The translations under genes and the position numbers were made by a program. The notes under the pieces are model-generated. The model saw nothing but the letters and a program-made list of their open reading frames with translations, was not told where the DNA came from and ran no database searches. A stretch of DNA of 64,000 nt from Acidimicrobiaceae bacterium (GTDB lineage: Bacteria > Actinomycetota > Acidimicrobiia > Acidimicrobiales > RAAP-2): assembly GCA_027314705.1 (NCBI GenBank), contig DAHVAJ010000036.1:16806-80805 (forward strand). The letters run 5' to 3'. Below are positions 34,315 through 43,992 of this stretch, piece after piece (position 1 is the first letter of the stretch; each line of letters begins with the position of its first letter).

Positions 34315-34540
34315 CCCGGCCCCCTTCCCGCTCGCTCCACTGCCGCATGGGGGGCCGACCAGTTCGCGTGCAAGCGGGCCGACATCCCTCGTGCATCCAC
34401 GCAGGAACTCATCATGGCGCGGCTGGACGCGTTCGTACAGGGCCAGGTGCGAGATTTCTCCCGGACGCCGCCCCTGGTGCCGCTCCGCGGGCCCGACGCC
34501 CGTGCCGGCCACCGGGACCCACCGTGCCCCGCCCCCGCCC

Positions 34541-34546
34541 TACCAT
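34541..34546 (+). promoter_or_regulatory. -10-like hexamer TACCAT for the acetyltransferase
   Basis: TACCAT ends 7 nt before the GTG at 34554; leaderless layout. Confidence 0.45.
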
Positions 34547-34553
34547 CGGGGCC

Positions 34554-35237
34554 GTGGCTGAAGAGAACGAGCTCCCCGGCGACGGGGCGGCGTCGTCGGG
34601 ACCGTCCGCCGACGGTGCCCTCCTGGCCCGGCTGGCCGCCGACGAGCGTCTCCGCTCCGGCGCTCCCGTGCACCTGCGCCCCATCCGTCCGGCCGACGCC
34701 GAGGCCCTCGTCTCCTTCCACGACCGGCTCTCGACGGAGGCCGTCTACCGCCGCTACTTCTTCTCGCACCGCCACCTGACCCCGGCCGAGGTCGAGCACT
34801 TCACGACCGTGGACTACGTCGACCGGATGGCGCTCGTGGCCGAGGTGGACGGCCGCCTCGTGGCCGTCGGGCGCTACGAGCGGCTGACCGGCACGGCCAC
34901 CGCCGAGGCCGCCTTCGTGGTGGCCGACGAGTTCCAGCGCCAGGGCATCGGCACCCTCCTCCTCGAGCACCTCGCCGAGCGGGCGTGGAGCGTCGGGATC
35001 ACCGCCTTCTCCGCCCAGACGCTGGCAGAGAACCGCGAGATGGTCAGCGTGTTCGTGGCCTCCGGGTTCCCCGTCGAGATGAGCTCTGCCGAGGGAACGG
35101 TGTCAGTGGCCTTCTCCATCGCCCCGGGCGACGCCTACCGTCAGGCCCGCGACACCCGGCGTGCCTCGGCCGCCGGCGGCCCGACCGGCGGGTCCGGGGA
35201 CGGGTCGTGGCCGGACGGTGCTGCGCCCGGCCGGTAG
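34554..35237 (+). CDS. GNAT-family N-acetyltransferase
   Basis: The protein is 227 aa. The GNAT core has LRPIRPADAEALVSFHDRLS at the start, FVVADEFQRQGIGTLLLEHLA (part) forming the acetyl-CoA pyrophosphate loop Q-R-Q-G-I-G, and LAENREMVSVFVASGF near the end. This pattern is close to the acetyltransferase part of mycobacterial Pat-type lysine acetyltransferases, but the cyclic-nucleotide domain is absent. The GTG at 34554 has TACCAT 7 nt upstream. Substrate unknown. Confidence 0.85.
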   Translation: MAEENELPGDGAASSGPSADGALLARLAADERLRSGAPVHLRPIRPADAEALVSFHDRLSTEAVYRRYFFSHRHLTPAEVEHFTTVDYVDRMALVAEVDGRLVAVGRYERLTGTATAEAAFVVADEFQRQGIGTLLLEHLAERAWSVGITAFSAQTLAENREMVSVFVASGFPVEMSSAEGTVSVAFSIAPGDAYRQARDTRRASAAGGPTGGSGDGSWPDGAAPGR

Positions 35238-35720
35238 GTCCGCACCGCCCGGCCGCCGTCGACCACCACGGCGATGCCCGGGACGGGCACCAACGGTGGC
35301 TCCAGCCCGGTGTCCCCGGCGCGGGGGCATCGGCGGAGGTCCCCGGGCCAGGAAGGCGACCGCCGCCGGGGCCGCCGGGGCGAGCGGCACGTCCGTGCGG
35401 GCGGAGCGGGCCATGGGCCGGTGTCCCGACCGCCCTGCACCTCGTGGCCCACGGGGTGCCGCAGCCGGGTGTCGGCGGCCAGGATCGAGCAGGCGGACGC
35501 CACGGTCCCGACGCCCCACCGGGGTGGGGTCGGGACGGGCCCGCAGCGGACCGCAGGGCACGACGGGACGGAGGCCCCTCCGGACGGCCCGGTCCGGACG
35601 CTCGGAACCCTGACCGCGGCGTCCGGATCGTCGGCCGCCCCGCCACCCGCCACCCGGCCCCCTCCCCGGACGGGACGGCGCGGATGGCGGTGTCGACGCC
35701 GAGGTGCTACGCGAGAGGCG
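35238..35720. other. 483-bp stretch without a convincing gene
   Basis: Several open frames cross this region but none has a recognisable family. On the minus strand short folded-looking segments (for example ILAADTRLRHPVGHEV and PGIAVVVDGGRAVRTY) sit in different frames, which could mean a decayed gene; this is weak. No RNA gene or repeat seen. Confidence 0.35.
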
Positions 35721-36398
35721 ATGCCTTCTCTGCTCTCGGTCGAGCACCGCGACCGGTCGGTGCTGCTCACCCTGGACCGACCCGAGCGGCGCAATGCCCT
35801 GTCGGTGGCCCTGCGCGACCAGCTGAGCGACGCGCTCGACGCGGTGGTCGACGACGATGCCGCGAAGGTGGTGGTGATCACCGGGAGCGGAAGTGCGTTC
35901 TGCGCCGGCTTCGACCTCGACGAGTTCGAGCGGGCCGACCGCGATCCCGGGTTCGCCGAGGCCCTGTGGGCGTCGAGCGACCGCTACCACGCCACCTTGG
36001 CGTCCTGTCCACTCCCGACCATCGCCGCAGTGAACGGACCGGCGATCGCCGGCGGCTTCGATCTCGCCGTGCTGTGCGACCTCCGGGTGGCGTCGACCGC
36101 GGCGCGCTTCGCCCACCCCGAGCGCGCCTTCGGCGAGGTCGTCTACGGCCCGCTGTGCGATCTCGTGGGCGGTGCGCTCGCACGCGAGCTCACGATGGGC
36201 GGCCGGGAGATCTCCGCCGAGGAGGCACTGGGCATGCACCTGGTCGCCTCGGTGGTGGAGCCCGCCGACCTGCCCGGGGAGGTCGCGGCCGTGGTGGCGC
36301 GGGTCTGCGTGGCCCCGCGTGAGGTGCTCGTGCGCCTGAAGGCCAAGGCGCTCCGTCGGGCAGGCATCGGGCCGGGAGGCGCCTCGCTCGACCGGTAG
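35721..36398 (+). CDS. Enoyl-CoA hydratase/isomerase family protein
   Basis: The protein is 225 aa, shorter than the usual 255-270. Crotonase signatures are LDRPERRNALSVALR, the oxyanion segment FCAGFDLDEF, and AAVNGPAIAGGFDLAVLCD. The short C-terminus lacks the last helices of classical hydratases. The ATG at 35721 is preceded by GAGAGG. It is monocistronic, followed by a beta-propeller lipoprotein gene. Reaction not assigned. Confidence 0.87.
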   Translation: MPSLLSVEHRDRSVLLTLDRPERRNALSVALRDQLSDALDAVVDDDAAKVVVITGSGSAFCAGFDLDEFERADRDPGFAEALWASSDRYHATLASCPLPTIAAVNGPAIAGGFDLAVLCDLRVASTAARFAHPERAFGEVVYGPLCDLVGGALARELTMGGREISAEEALGMHLVASVVEPADLPGEVAAVVARVCVAPREVLVRLKAKALRRAGIGPGGASLDR

Positions 36399-36512
36399 GG
36401 GACCGCCGGGGACGCGGCGCGGAGCTCGTGCCGAGCCCCTCCCGTGCCTGACCCGTCCGCCTCCGCCGGTGCCCGCCATGGGCCGGCCCGGTCGGTAGGG
36501 TCGGCGGCACCT

Positions 36513-37655
36513 ATGGACGCCGACCGCCGCGCAGGCCCGCACCGCCCGTGGCGCCGGGTCGGGCCCGGGCTGGCCGCGCTGGTCCTGGTGGCGCTGACGT
36601 CCGGATGCGGCCTGGTGGCCACGCCCCGGACGGCGCCGACCGTCGGAGGTCCTCTCGCCCCACCCGGCCCCGTCGGCTACGTCGTCTGCCCGGCGGCGGT
36701 CACGCCGGTGGAGCTCACCACGGACACGGCCGAGGCGCCCATCGCCCTGCCCGTCACGGGCACCCCCGCGTTCGGCGACACGGCCATCGCCACGTCGCCC
36801 GACGGCCGGGCCGCCTACGTGGTCACGACCGTCGGGCCGGCGGGCGCGGCGAGGACGGCGGCGGGCAACGTGCTCATCCCCATCGACCTCGTCACGCAAC
36901 GGGCCGGGCGACCCATCCCCCTGCCCGGCTCGGGTGGGACCCACGCCGTGGTCGTCCTCCCCGGCGGGCACATCGTCCTGGCGGCCAGCGGCACCAGCAT
37001 CGTGCCGGTGGACGCCGGGACGCGGGCCGTCGGGGCCCCCCTCGACCTCGGACCAGGCCGGACCGTCTACGGGATGGCCCTCAGCGCGTCCGGGCCGACG
37101 CTGTGGGTGCTGGTGCCGGGCGGGGTCGTACCCGTCGACACGTCGCGGGCCACGGCCGGCGCCCTGGTGCCGACCGGTCTGACCATCTCGTCGGTGACCT
37201 CGCCCCACGGGCTGGTGGTCACCCCCGACGGGGCCACGGTCTACGTGGTCGGCCAGGGGGGTGCCGACTTCGGGGGCAGGGTGGTGCCGGTCACGGCGGC
37301 CACCGGCGCCGTCCAGCCGGCCACCGGCTTCGACCGCTACGGCATCGCCGACCCGGCGGCCGTGGCCCTCACCGCCGACGGGACCCAGCTGCTCGTGGCC
37401 GACTCGGCCAACGACTGGATCGTCCCCGTCTCCCTGGCCGCCTTCGGTTCGCCGGGGCCGCCGGTCCCGCTCCCGACCGGGGGCGCAGCCGGCGGTCACC
37501 CCTCGGACATCGTGGTCGGCCCGGGCACCACCGGCGCCTTCGTGGTCGAGGGCTACGGGTCGGTCGTTCCCTACGCGCCGGCCACGCGCACGTTCGGCCG
37601 GCCGGTGCGGGTGTGTTCGGGGGCCTCCTCGATGGCCGTGGCCCAGACCCCCTGA
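36513..37655 (+). CDS. YncE-like beta-propeller lipoprotein
   Basis: The protein is 380 aa. A lipoprotein signal ends LTSGC (Cys32). Repeated blade-like segments follow, such as IATSPDGRAAYVVTTV, VVTPDGATVYVVGQG and ALTADGTQLLVAD, characteristic of YncE/NHL-type seven-bladed propellers. It is probably anchored outside the membrane and binds a ligand or partner; the role is unknown. The ATG at 36513 is chosen so the signal peptide begins correctly; TAGGGT lies 11 nt upstream. Confidence 0.82.
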   Translation: MDADRRAGPHRPWRRVGPGLAALVLVALTSGCGLVATPRTAPTVGGPLAPPGPVGYVVCPAAVTPVELTTDTAEAPIALPVTGTPAFGDTAIATSPDGRAAYVVTTVGPAGAARTAAGNVLIPIDLVTQRAGRPIPLPGSGGTHAVVVLPGGHIVLAASGTSIVPVDAGTRAVGAPLDLGPGRTVYGMALSASGPTLWVLVPGGVVPVDTSRATAGALVPTGLTISSVTSPHGLVVTPDGATVYVVGQGGADFGGRVVPVTAATGAVQPATGFDRYGIADPAAVALTADGTQLLVADSANDWIVPVSLAAFGSPGPPVPLPTGGAAGGHPSDIVVGPGTTGAFVVEGYGSVVPYAPATRTFGRPVRVCSGASSMAVAQTP

Positions 37656-37661
37656 GCACCC

Positions 37662-39146
37662 CTACGGATCGGGGGGCCCGACACCGGCCGCCCGGATGGC
37701 GTCCGCCGCCTCCGACGACCGGAAGGTGGCCGGTCCGAGGTCGGCCGCGGCCAGGAGCTCGTCGAGGGCGACGGGCACGTCCCGGGCCAGTTCCCAGATG
37801 CGGGGCATCGTGTCGGGACAGCCGTGGATGCCCCAGTAGAGCGTGCCCCGGTAGCTCATGATGGTGACGTTGACGCCGAGTCCGTCCATGACCGGTCCGA
37901 GCGGGAAGGCCTCCACCATCTCGGCCCCGGCCAGGAAGAGGGGGAAGTCGGGGCCGCGCACGTTGGAGATGACGATGTTGGCGATCGGCCGGTGCCGCTC
38001 GGCCAGCCGCAACCGGCTGTAGAGGCGGGCGGCGGCACCGACGGTGGTGGCCGTGGCGTACTCGGCCCAGGTGACGAGGGTGTCGGCGCCCAGCGCGCTG
38101 TGCTCCTCCTTGGCCCCCTTGGTCCCCTCCCCGATGGCCAACAGGCGCTCGAGGGGGTCGTCGAGCTGGGCGGGCAGCTGCACGAACAGGGAGGAGACCC
38201 GGTTCGAGCCGGCCGGCGAGCTCCTCTCGGGACGGACCGACACGGGCACCACCGCCACCAGGGGCTTCCCGGGGAGCTCGTCGCCGGTCGCGAGGTAGCG
38301 CCGCAGGGCGCCGGTGCACACGGCAAGCACCACGTCGTTGACGGTGGTGCCGGTGGCGCGGGTGAGGCGCTTCACGTCGGCCAGGCCGATGGCCGAGAAG
38401 GCCACCTGGCGCCGCTGGGTGAGCGACCCGTTGAACGACGTCCGGGGGGCGGTGAGCGGCAGCGCACCGTGGGAGTGCGGGCCGCGGTGCTCGGGGTCCA
38501 GGCGCACCCGGCGGACGTTGAGCAGGCGCTGGCCGGTCCGGAGCAGGTCGAGCCCGACCTCGAAGGGCTTGACCGCCCGGGCGGCCACGGCCTCGGCGAC
38601 CAACAGGGCGCTCGAGGGCGTGCGGGCACCTTCGGCCGGCGCGGGCTCCTCCGGCCCCGGACCCGGGTCGGCCTCGACGTCGAAGAGGACGGACAGCAAG
38701 GCGGCCCCGGAGACGCCGTCCACGGTCGAGTGGTGCATCTTCACGATGACGGCGATGCGGCCGTGGACCAGTCCCTCGACGACCCAGATCTCCCAGAGCG
38801 GCCGCGAACGGTCGAGCTGCCGACCGGTGATGTCGCCGGCCAGCTCGGCGAGCTCGAGGAGGCCGCCGGGCCGCGGGACCGCGGTCCGGCGCACGTGGTA
38901 CTGGATGTCGAACGCCGGGTCCCGGACCCAGACGGGGTGGCCGAGGCGCAGGGGTACCTCGACCAGTCGGCGCTGGAAGACCGGCGAACGGCGTGTCCGG
39001 CGCTCGATCTGGGCCTGCAGGTGGTCGAACGAGTACCCGCCGGGCACCGTCGTCGGGTCGAACACCACGGCGATGGCCACGTGCATGTGGAGGGAGGGGC
39101 CTTCCAGGTAGAGGAAGCTGGCGTCGAGTCCGCTCAGTCGTTCCAT
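37662..39146 (-). CDS. Wax ester synthase/diacylglycerol acyltransferase (WS/DGAT)
   Basis: The protein is 494 aa, standard for the bacterial bifunctional family. It begins MERLSGLDASFLYLE, carries the catalytic HHSTVDG at residues 138-144 (HHxxxDG), and has the later NVRGPDFPLFLAG and the GLGVNVTIMSYRG region. The family makes triacylglycerol or wax esters from acyl-CoA at the inner membrane face, for storage. Mycobacterial tgs1 belongs to the DevR regulon, and a DevR-like regulator lies about 5 kb away here. GGAGG precedes the ATG at 39146. Confidence 0.94.
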   Translation of the reverse strand: MERLSGLDASFLYLEGPSLHMHVAIAVVFDPTTVPGGYSFDHLQAQIERRTRRSPVFQRRLVEVPLRLGHPVWVRDPAFDIQYHVRRTAVPRPGGLLELAELAGDITGRQLDRSRPLWEIWVVEGLVHGRIAVIVKMHHSTVDGVSGAALLSVLFDVEADPGPGPEEPAPAEGARTPSSALLVAEAVAARAVKPFEVGLDLLRTGQRLLNVRRVRLDPEHRGPHSHGALPLTAPRTSFNGSLTQRRQVAFSAIGLADVKRLTRATGTTVNDVVLAVCTGALRRYLATGDELPGKPLVAVVPVSVRPERSSPAGSNRVSSLFVQLPAQLDDPLERLLAIGEGTKGAKEEHSALGADTLVTWAEYATATTVGAAARLYSRLRLAERHRPIANIVISNVRGPDFPLFLAGAEMVEAFPLGPVMDGLGVNVTIMSYRGTLYWGIHGCPDTMPRIWELARDVPVALDELLAAADLGPATFRSSEAADAIRAAGVGPPDP

Positions 39147-39277
39147 GCCGCACCTCCCCCACCGGCCGTCGGTCCGGCCCACGATGGTCCACTCCCGATG
39201 ATGCCTCAGGGGACGTCGGGGATCCACCCGTCCAAACCGGTTTCCCACCACCGCCGGGTGCGGTGTTTGATGGGGGC

Positions 39278-40510
39278 GTGAGCTGGCTCTTCCTCGCCTT
39301 CGGCCTCCTCCTCGCGGCCACCGCCCTCACGGCCTGGGCGCCCTTCCGCCGCGAGCCGCTGACCGTGGTCAGCTTCGCCCTCGGCTGGCTGGCCGGTGAA
39401 CTCCCCGTCCACATGGGCGTGGTGCTCGGTGCCGGCACCGTCGCCCTCGTCGCACTGGGCGGTCTGGGGACGCCGGCCGGGTGGGCCGGTCTGGGCCTCG
39501 TGGCCCTGGCCGCCGCCGTCTTCGTGGCCCTTGCCGTGGTCGCCCACCGTTCGGCCGGTCTGGTGGACGCCGCCCTCGCCGGGGCCTCCGGTGGACCGGT
39601 CGACGCCCCGGGCACCGACCGTCGCCCGGTGTGGGCCCGGTGGTGGCGGCTGGTGCTGGCCGTGCCGTTCCGCTTCCGCCGCGTCCGGCGGATCCGGAAC
39701 ATCGACTACTGGGGGGACGGGAACTACCGCCACAAGCTCGACGTCCTCCGGCTGCGGTCGGCCCCCGTGGACGGTGCTCCCGTCCTCGTCTACATCCACG
39801 GCGGGGCGTGGATCATCGGAGACAAGCGCGAGCAGGGGGTACCCATGATGCACGAGCTCGTCTCCCGTGGCTGGGTCTGCGTGGCGATCAACTACCGGCT
39901 GAGCCCGCGTGCGACGTGGCCGGCGCACGTGGTCGACTGCAAGCGGGCCTTGGCCTGGGTCCGGGCCCACATCGCCGAGTACGGCGGCGACCCCTCGTTC
40001 GTGGCCGTCTCGGGTGGCTCGGCCGGCGGCCACCTCGCGGCGCTCGTGGCGCTCACTGCCAACCAGAGCGAGTGGCAACCGGGCTTCGAGGACGCCGACA
40101 CGGCCGTCGACGCCTGCGTCCCGTTCTACGGCGTCTACGACGTCACCGGGGACCCGGCCGCGTCGGGCACCTACGGACCCGGACTGGTCGACCTCGTGGC
40201 CCGGCGGGTCATGAAGGTGGCCCCGGCCGACGCCCCCGAACTGTTCGCACTGGCCTCGCCCGACCAACGGGTCACGGCCGCCGCCCCGCCCATGTTCGTG
40301 GTCCAGGGCGCCAACGACACACTGGTCCCGCCCGAGGTGGCCCGGCGATTCGTCCGGCGCCTCCGGGAGGTGTCCGGCGCCCCGGTGGCGTTCCTCGAGC
40401 TGCCGAGGGCCCAGCATGCCTTCGACATCCTCGTGTCCATCCGGTCGCGGCACACCACGCTGGGCGTCGTCCGCTTCCTCGAGGCGGTCCGGTCGCGGGC
40501 CCAAGGGTGA
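39278..40510 (+). CDS. Membrane-anchored alpha/beta hydrolase (esterase/lipase family)
   Basis: The protein is 410 aa. Three hydrophobic N-terminal segments (about residues 1-95) are followed by an esterase domain with HGGAWIIGDKREQG, the nucleophile elbow SGGSAGGH and GANDTLVPPEVARRF plus HAFD for the Asp and His. This architecture matches membrane-bound lipases of actinobacteria. The GTG at 39278 sets the first membrane helix correctly. It is divergent from the wax-ester synthase, suggesting related lipid functions. Confidence 0.87.
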   Translation: MSWLFLAFGLLLAATALTAWAPFRREPLTVVSFALGWLAGELPVHMGVVLGAGTVALVALGGLGTPAGWAGLGLVALAAAVFVALAVVAHRSAGLVDAALAGASGGPVDAPGTDRRPVWARWWRLVLAVPFRFRRVRRIRNIDYWGDGNYRHKLDVLRLRSAPVDGAPVLVYIHGGAWIIGDKREQGVPMMHELVSRGWVCVAINYRLSPRATWPAHVVDCKRALAWVRAHIAEYGGDPSFVAVSGGSAGGHLAALVALTANQSEWQPGFEDADTAVDACVPFYGVYDVTGDPAASGTYGPGLVDLVARRVMKVAPADAPELFALASPDQRVTAAAPPMFVVQGANDTLVPPEVARRFVRRLREVSGAPVAFLELPRAQHAFDILVSIRSRHTTLGVVRFLEAVRSRAQG

Positions 40511-40592
40511 GGAGTCCGGCCCGCCGTGGTCGGTGGGCCCGGGTCGGGCAGAATCTCCGGTGGACGGTGGACAGGCGGCGCCGTTCCTGACG

Positions 40593-40598
40593 TAGAGT
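40593..40598 (+). promoter_or_regulatory. Possible -10 (TAGAGT) for the branched-chain-type ABC operon
   Basis: TAGAGT lies 87 nt before the TTG start at 40686. The only -35 candidate (TGGACA) is 19 nt upstream, longer than ideal. Confidence 0.25.
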
Positions 40599-40685
40599 CA
40601 CATATCCCAACGGGCCCGGGCACACCGGGAACCGGGGGCACCGGGCGTCCGGAGGGGCGCCGGTCTTGAGGATCAAGGGGGAGCC

Positions 40686-41993
40686 TTGCGTTCACAATCG
40701 TGGAAGGGCCGCACCACCGCCGTGGCGCTCGTCGCCTCGCTGGCCCTCGTGGCGGCCGCCTGCAGCTCGACGAACTCGTCCTCGACCACCACCACGTCGG
40801 GCAAGGGCAGTTCCTCAGCCATCCCCCAGAGCGCCTTCAGCGACCACACCGGGGTCACCGCCGGCCAGATCAGGGTGGGCAACGTCTCCACCCTGGCCAT
40901 CGGGGGACTGTTCAAGGGAGCCCTCGTCGGCACCCAGGCCTACTTCGACTACGTCAACTCGACCGGCGGCGTCGACGGCCGCCAGATCAAGGTCGACTCC
41001 GGTGACGACGGCTTCAGCGGCGCCGGCAACAAGCAGGCCACCCAGAACGCCATCACCAACGACTTCGCCCTGGTCGGGAGCTTCTCGCTCCAGGACAACT
41101 TCGGGGGCCTCCTCCTCGCCCAGAATCCCGGGATGCCCGACGTCTCGGTCGCCCTCGACTCGGCCACCAACCAGCTGCCCAACGTGTTCAGCGCCGTACC
41201 GGCCCTGGGGGGATGGGAGGAGGGCGTGCTCCAGTACTACAAGCAGAAGTTCCCCAACGACGTCAACGCGGTGGGCACCATCGTCTCCGACCAGTCCTCG
41301 GCCCTGAAGGACTGGGCCGGGCAGAAGTACGTGATGCAGAAGGTCGGCTTCAAGGTCATCTACGACCCGAGCGTCCCGGTGACCCAGACCGACTACACCC
41401 AGAACGTCATCGCCATGAAGAACGCCGGGGTGAAGATCCTCTTCCTCGACCAGCTGCCCGAGAACTACGCGGCGGCCATGCTGAAGAACCTCCAGCAGCA
41501 GAACTTCCACCCCCAGGTCATCCTCGGGGGGGCCAACTACTCGAACTCCCTGGTCTCCGCGGCCGGCGGGCCCCAGGCCGTCGACGGGGCCTACTTCGAC
41601 CAGAACACCTCGCTCTACCTGGGCCAGGACGCATCGTCCATCCCGGCCGTGACCCTGTTCAACAAGTGGGTCCAGACGGCCGATCCCGGGTTCAAGACCG
41701 ACCTCTTCACCCTCTACGGCTGGCTCTCGGCCGAGTTGTTCACCCAGGCCCTGCGCAACGCCGGCACCGACCCCAGCCGGGGCAGCGTGCTCGAGGCCCT
41801 CTCCAAGATCACCGACTTCAGCGGCAACAACATCTCGACCCCGGCCAACCCGGCGGGCAAGTCGCTGTCCAACTGCTATCTGATCGGTGAGATCCAGAAC
41901 GGGCAGTACCAGCGGGTCGACGACCCGCCGATCAACAGCCCGACCCACGGGTACCGCTGCGACTACAAGTACATCGCCCCCCCCGGGTCCTGA
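40686..41993 (+). CDS. livJ: ABC-type branched-chain amino-acid/amide substrate-binding lipoprotein
   Basis: The protein is 435 aa. The signal peptide ends VAAAC (lipidated Cys26), then a Ser/Thr linker, then a type I periplasmic-binding domain with QIRVGNVSTLAIGG and GGVDGRQIKVDSGDDG early on and TQTDYTQNVIAMKNAGVKI mid-protein. It delivers substrate to the membrane complex encoded next. The TTG start is preceded by AAGGGGGAGCC. The family takes branched-chain amino acids, amides or urea; the substrate cannot be read. Confidence 0.9.
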   Translation: MRSQSWKGRTTAVALVASLALVAAACSSTNSSSTTTTSGKGSSSAIPQSAFSDHTGVTAGQIRVGNVSTLAIGGLFKGALVGTQAYFDYVNSTGGVDGRQIKVDSGDDGFSGAGNKQATQNAITNDFALVGSFSLQDNFGGLLLAQNPGMPDVSVALDSATNQLPNVFSAVPALGGWEEGVLQYYKQKFPNDVNAVGTIVSDQSSALKDWAGQKYVMQKVGFKVIYDPSVPVTQTDYTQNVIAMKNAGVKILFLDQLPENYAAAMLKNLQQQNFHPQVILGGANYSNSLVSAAGGPQAVDGAYFDQNTSLYLGQDASSIPAVTLFNKWVQTADPGFKTDLFTLYGWLSAELFTQALRNAGTDPSRGSVLEALSKITDFSGNNISTPANPAGKSLSNCYLIGEIQNGQYQRVDDPPINSPTHGYRCDYKYIAPPGS

Positions 41994-42051
41994 CGGCACC
42001 CGGGCGGCCGAGACGACGTGACGGGAGCGCTGGGGTGACAGGGGCGATCCG

Positions 42052-43992
42052 GTGAGCAACTTCCTGCAGTACACGATCTTCGGGATCATGCTCGGCGCCG
42101 GGTACGCCATCGCCGCCACCGGCCTGGTGGTGACCTACACGACCTCGGGGGTGTTCAACTTCGCCCAGGGGGCGCTCGGCATGATCGCCGCCTTCTGCTA
42201 CTGGGAGCTCGTCTCTGTCGACCACGTGCCCGTCCTGGTGGCCGTCCTGGTGGTGGTGGTCCTGGGCGGCGCCGTCGCCGGTGCCCTCGTCGAGCGGGTC
42301 CTCATGCGCCGACTGCACGGCGCGTCGGCCGAGCGGCCGGTCATGGTCACCCTCGGTCTCCTCGTCATCCTCACCGGCGTGGCCACCATCGTGTGGAGCC
42401 CGACGACGTCCCGCTCGGTGGACAACATGGTCCACGGCCAGTTCCGCCTGGTCGGGATCAACATCCAGTACCAGGAGGTCCTCATCATCGGGGTGGCGCT
42501 GGCCGTGGCGGCCGGGCTGCGGGCCCTCTTCCGGTCCACACGCAGCGGCTACGCCCTGCGCGCCGTGGTCGACGACCCCGACCTGTTGGCCATGGCCGGG
42601 GTCTCGCCCAATCGGATGAGCCAGTACGGGTGGATGCTCGGCACCATGATGGCGGCCCTGGCCGGGGTGCTGCTGGCCCCGACCCAGACCTCTGGCATCA
42701 GCATCGCGGCGATGACCCTGCTGGTGGTCAACGGCTACGCCGCGGCCATCGTCGGCCGCCTCCGCAGCATCCCGGTGACCTTCGCCGCCGCCGTCGCCAT
42801 CGGCCTGGCCGAGAACTACGTCATCAACTACGTCCTCCCCCACCTGCCCCAGAACCTGACGCCCGACATCACCTACGCCCTGCCCATGGTGTTCCTGTTC
42901 CTCGCCCTGGTCACGCTGCCGTCGGTCCGGCTCCGGGCCGTCGGACGCCTCACCACCATGCGGGCACCCCGGGTGGCCGGTGGATTCGAGTCCATCGTCG
43001 CCGGCCTCGTCTTCTTCGTGGCCGCCGCCATCGTGGCGATCACCTTCGCCAACACCGCGTTCAAGGGAACCACCGTGCTCGACCTCGGCGGCCTCATCAT
43101 GTCCCTCGGCATCGTCGGGCTCTCGCTCGTCCTCCTCACCGGCTACTCCGGCCAGGTCTCCCTGTGCCAGTTCGCCTTCATGGGCATCGGGGCCTTCGTG
43201 ATGGGAAAGGTGGCCGGCGGCGGCTCGGTCCTCGGGCTGCTGGCCGCCACCGCCGTCTGCGCCGGCATCGGGGCCCTGGTCTCCCTGCCCACCGTACGGC
43301 TCTCCGACCTGTACCTGGCCCTGGCCACCTTCGCCTTCGCCGACGCCGTGGCCACCGGGTTCTTCGCCGACAACCACATCTACGGAGCCGGCGGGGTGAG
43401 TATCGGCCGGATCGTCCTACCCGGGCTGTCCTTCGGCGGCGACCAGGCCGAGTTCCTGATGGTGACGGCCTTCTTCGTGCTGGCGGCGTGGCTGGTCCTG
43501 GCCATCCGGCGCAGCTTGTTCGGCCGCCGGCTGGTGGCGGTCAACGACTCGCCCGCGGCCTACGCCACCGTGGGCCTCGACATCGGCTTCACCAAGGTCG
43601 CCGTCTTCGCCATCGCCGCCGGGATGGCCGGCCTGGCCGGCGCCCTCTACGGCACCGTCCAGGGCGTGGTCGGCCAGACCGACTTCGCCATCTTCCCGGG
43701 CGTCATCTTCGTCCTCTTCGTCACCATCTGGTCGATCCGGACGGTGAGCGGGGCCTTCCTCGCCGCCGTGACCTACGTCGTGCTCAACCAGGTCTGGCCC
43801 AACGGCGTCGGGCTCTTCGCCGGGTTGGGCATCATCCTGATCGGGCGGGCGGCCAGCGGCCTCCTCGGTATCGAGGCCCTCCAGGTCCGCCTCCCGTGGG
43901 TGAAGGGGTCGCCGGACACGGCCGGAGTCCGGCCTGCCGCCCCCCTCGGCGGGCCGGCCATGGCCGGGGGGAGCTCGCGTGTCGCCGGCTGA
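42052..43992 (+). CDS. livHM: Fused LivH-LivM ABC transporter permease
   Basis: The protein is 646 aa. Residues 1 to about 300 form a LivH-type permease (FNFAQGALGMIAAF near residue 35, GRLRSIPVTFAAAVAIG later), and residues about 310 to 610 a LivM-type permease (GYSGQVSLCQFAFMGIGAF, SPAAYATVGLDIG). These are usually separate subunits. Multiple membrane helices run throughout. GTG 42052 lies 58 bp after the binding-protein stop, and the 3' end overlaps the next gene by 14 bp, so all four genes form one operon. Confidence 0.92.
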   Translation: MSNFLQYTIFGIMLGAGYAIAATGLVVTYTTSGVFNFAQGALGMIAAFCYWELVSVDHVPVLVAVLVVVVLGGAVAGALVERVLMRRLHGASAERPVMVTLGLLVILTGVATIVWSPTTSRSVDNMVHGQFRLVGINIQYQEVLIIGVALAVAAGLRALFRSTRSGYALRAVVDDPDLLAMAGVSPNRMSQYGWMLGTMMAALAGVLLAPTQTSGISIAAMTLLVVNGYAAAIVGRLRSIPVTFAAAVAIGLAENYVINYVLPHLPQNLTPDITYALPMVFLFLALVTLPSVRLRAVGRLTTMRAPRVAGGFESIVAGLVFFVAAAIVAITFANTAFKGTTVLDLGGLIMSLGIVGLSLVLLTGYSGQVSLCQFAFMGIGAFVMGKVAGGGSVLGLLAATAVCAGIGALVSLPTVRLSDLYLALATFAFADAVATGFFADNHIYGAGGVSIGRIVLPGLSFGGDQAEFLMVTAFFVLAAWLVLAIRRSLFGRRLVAVNDSPAAYATVGLDIGFTKVAVFAIAAGMAGLAGALYGTVQGVVGQTDFAIFPGVIFVLFVTIWSIRTVSGAFLAAVTYVVLNQVWPNGVGLFAGLGIILIGRAASGLLGIEALQVRLPWVKGSPDTAGVRPAAPLGGPAMAGGSSRVAG

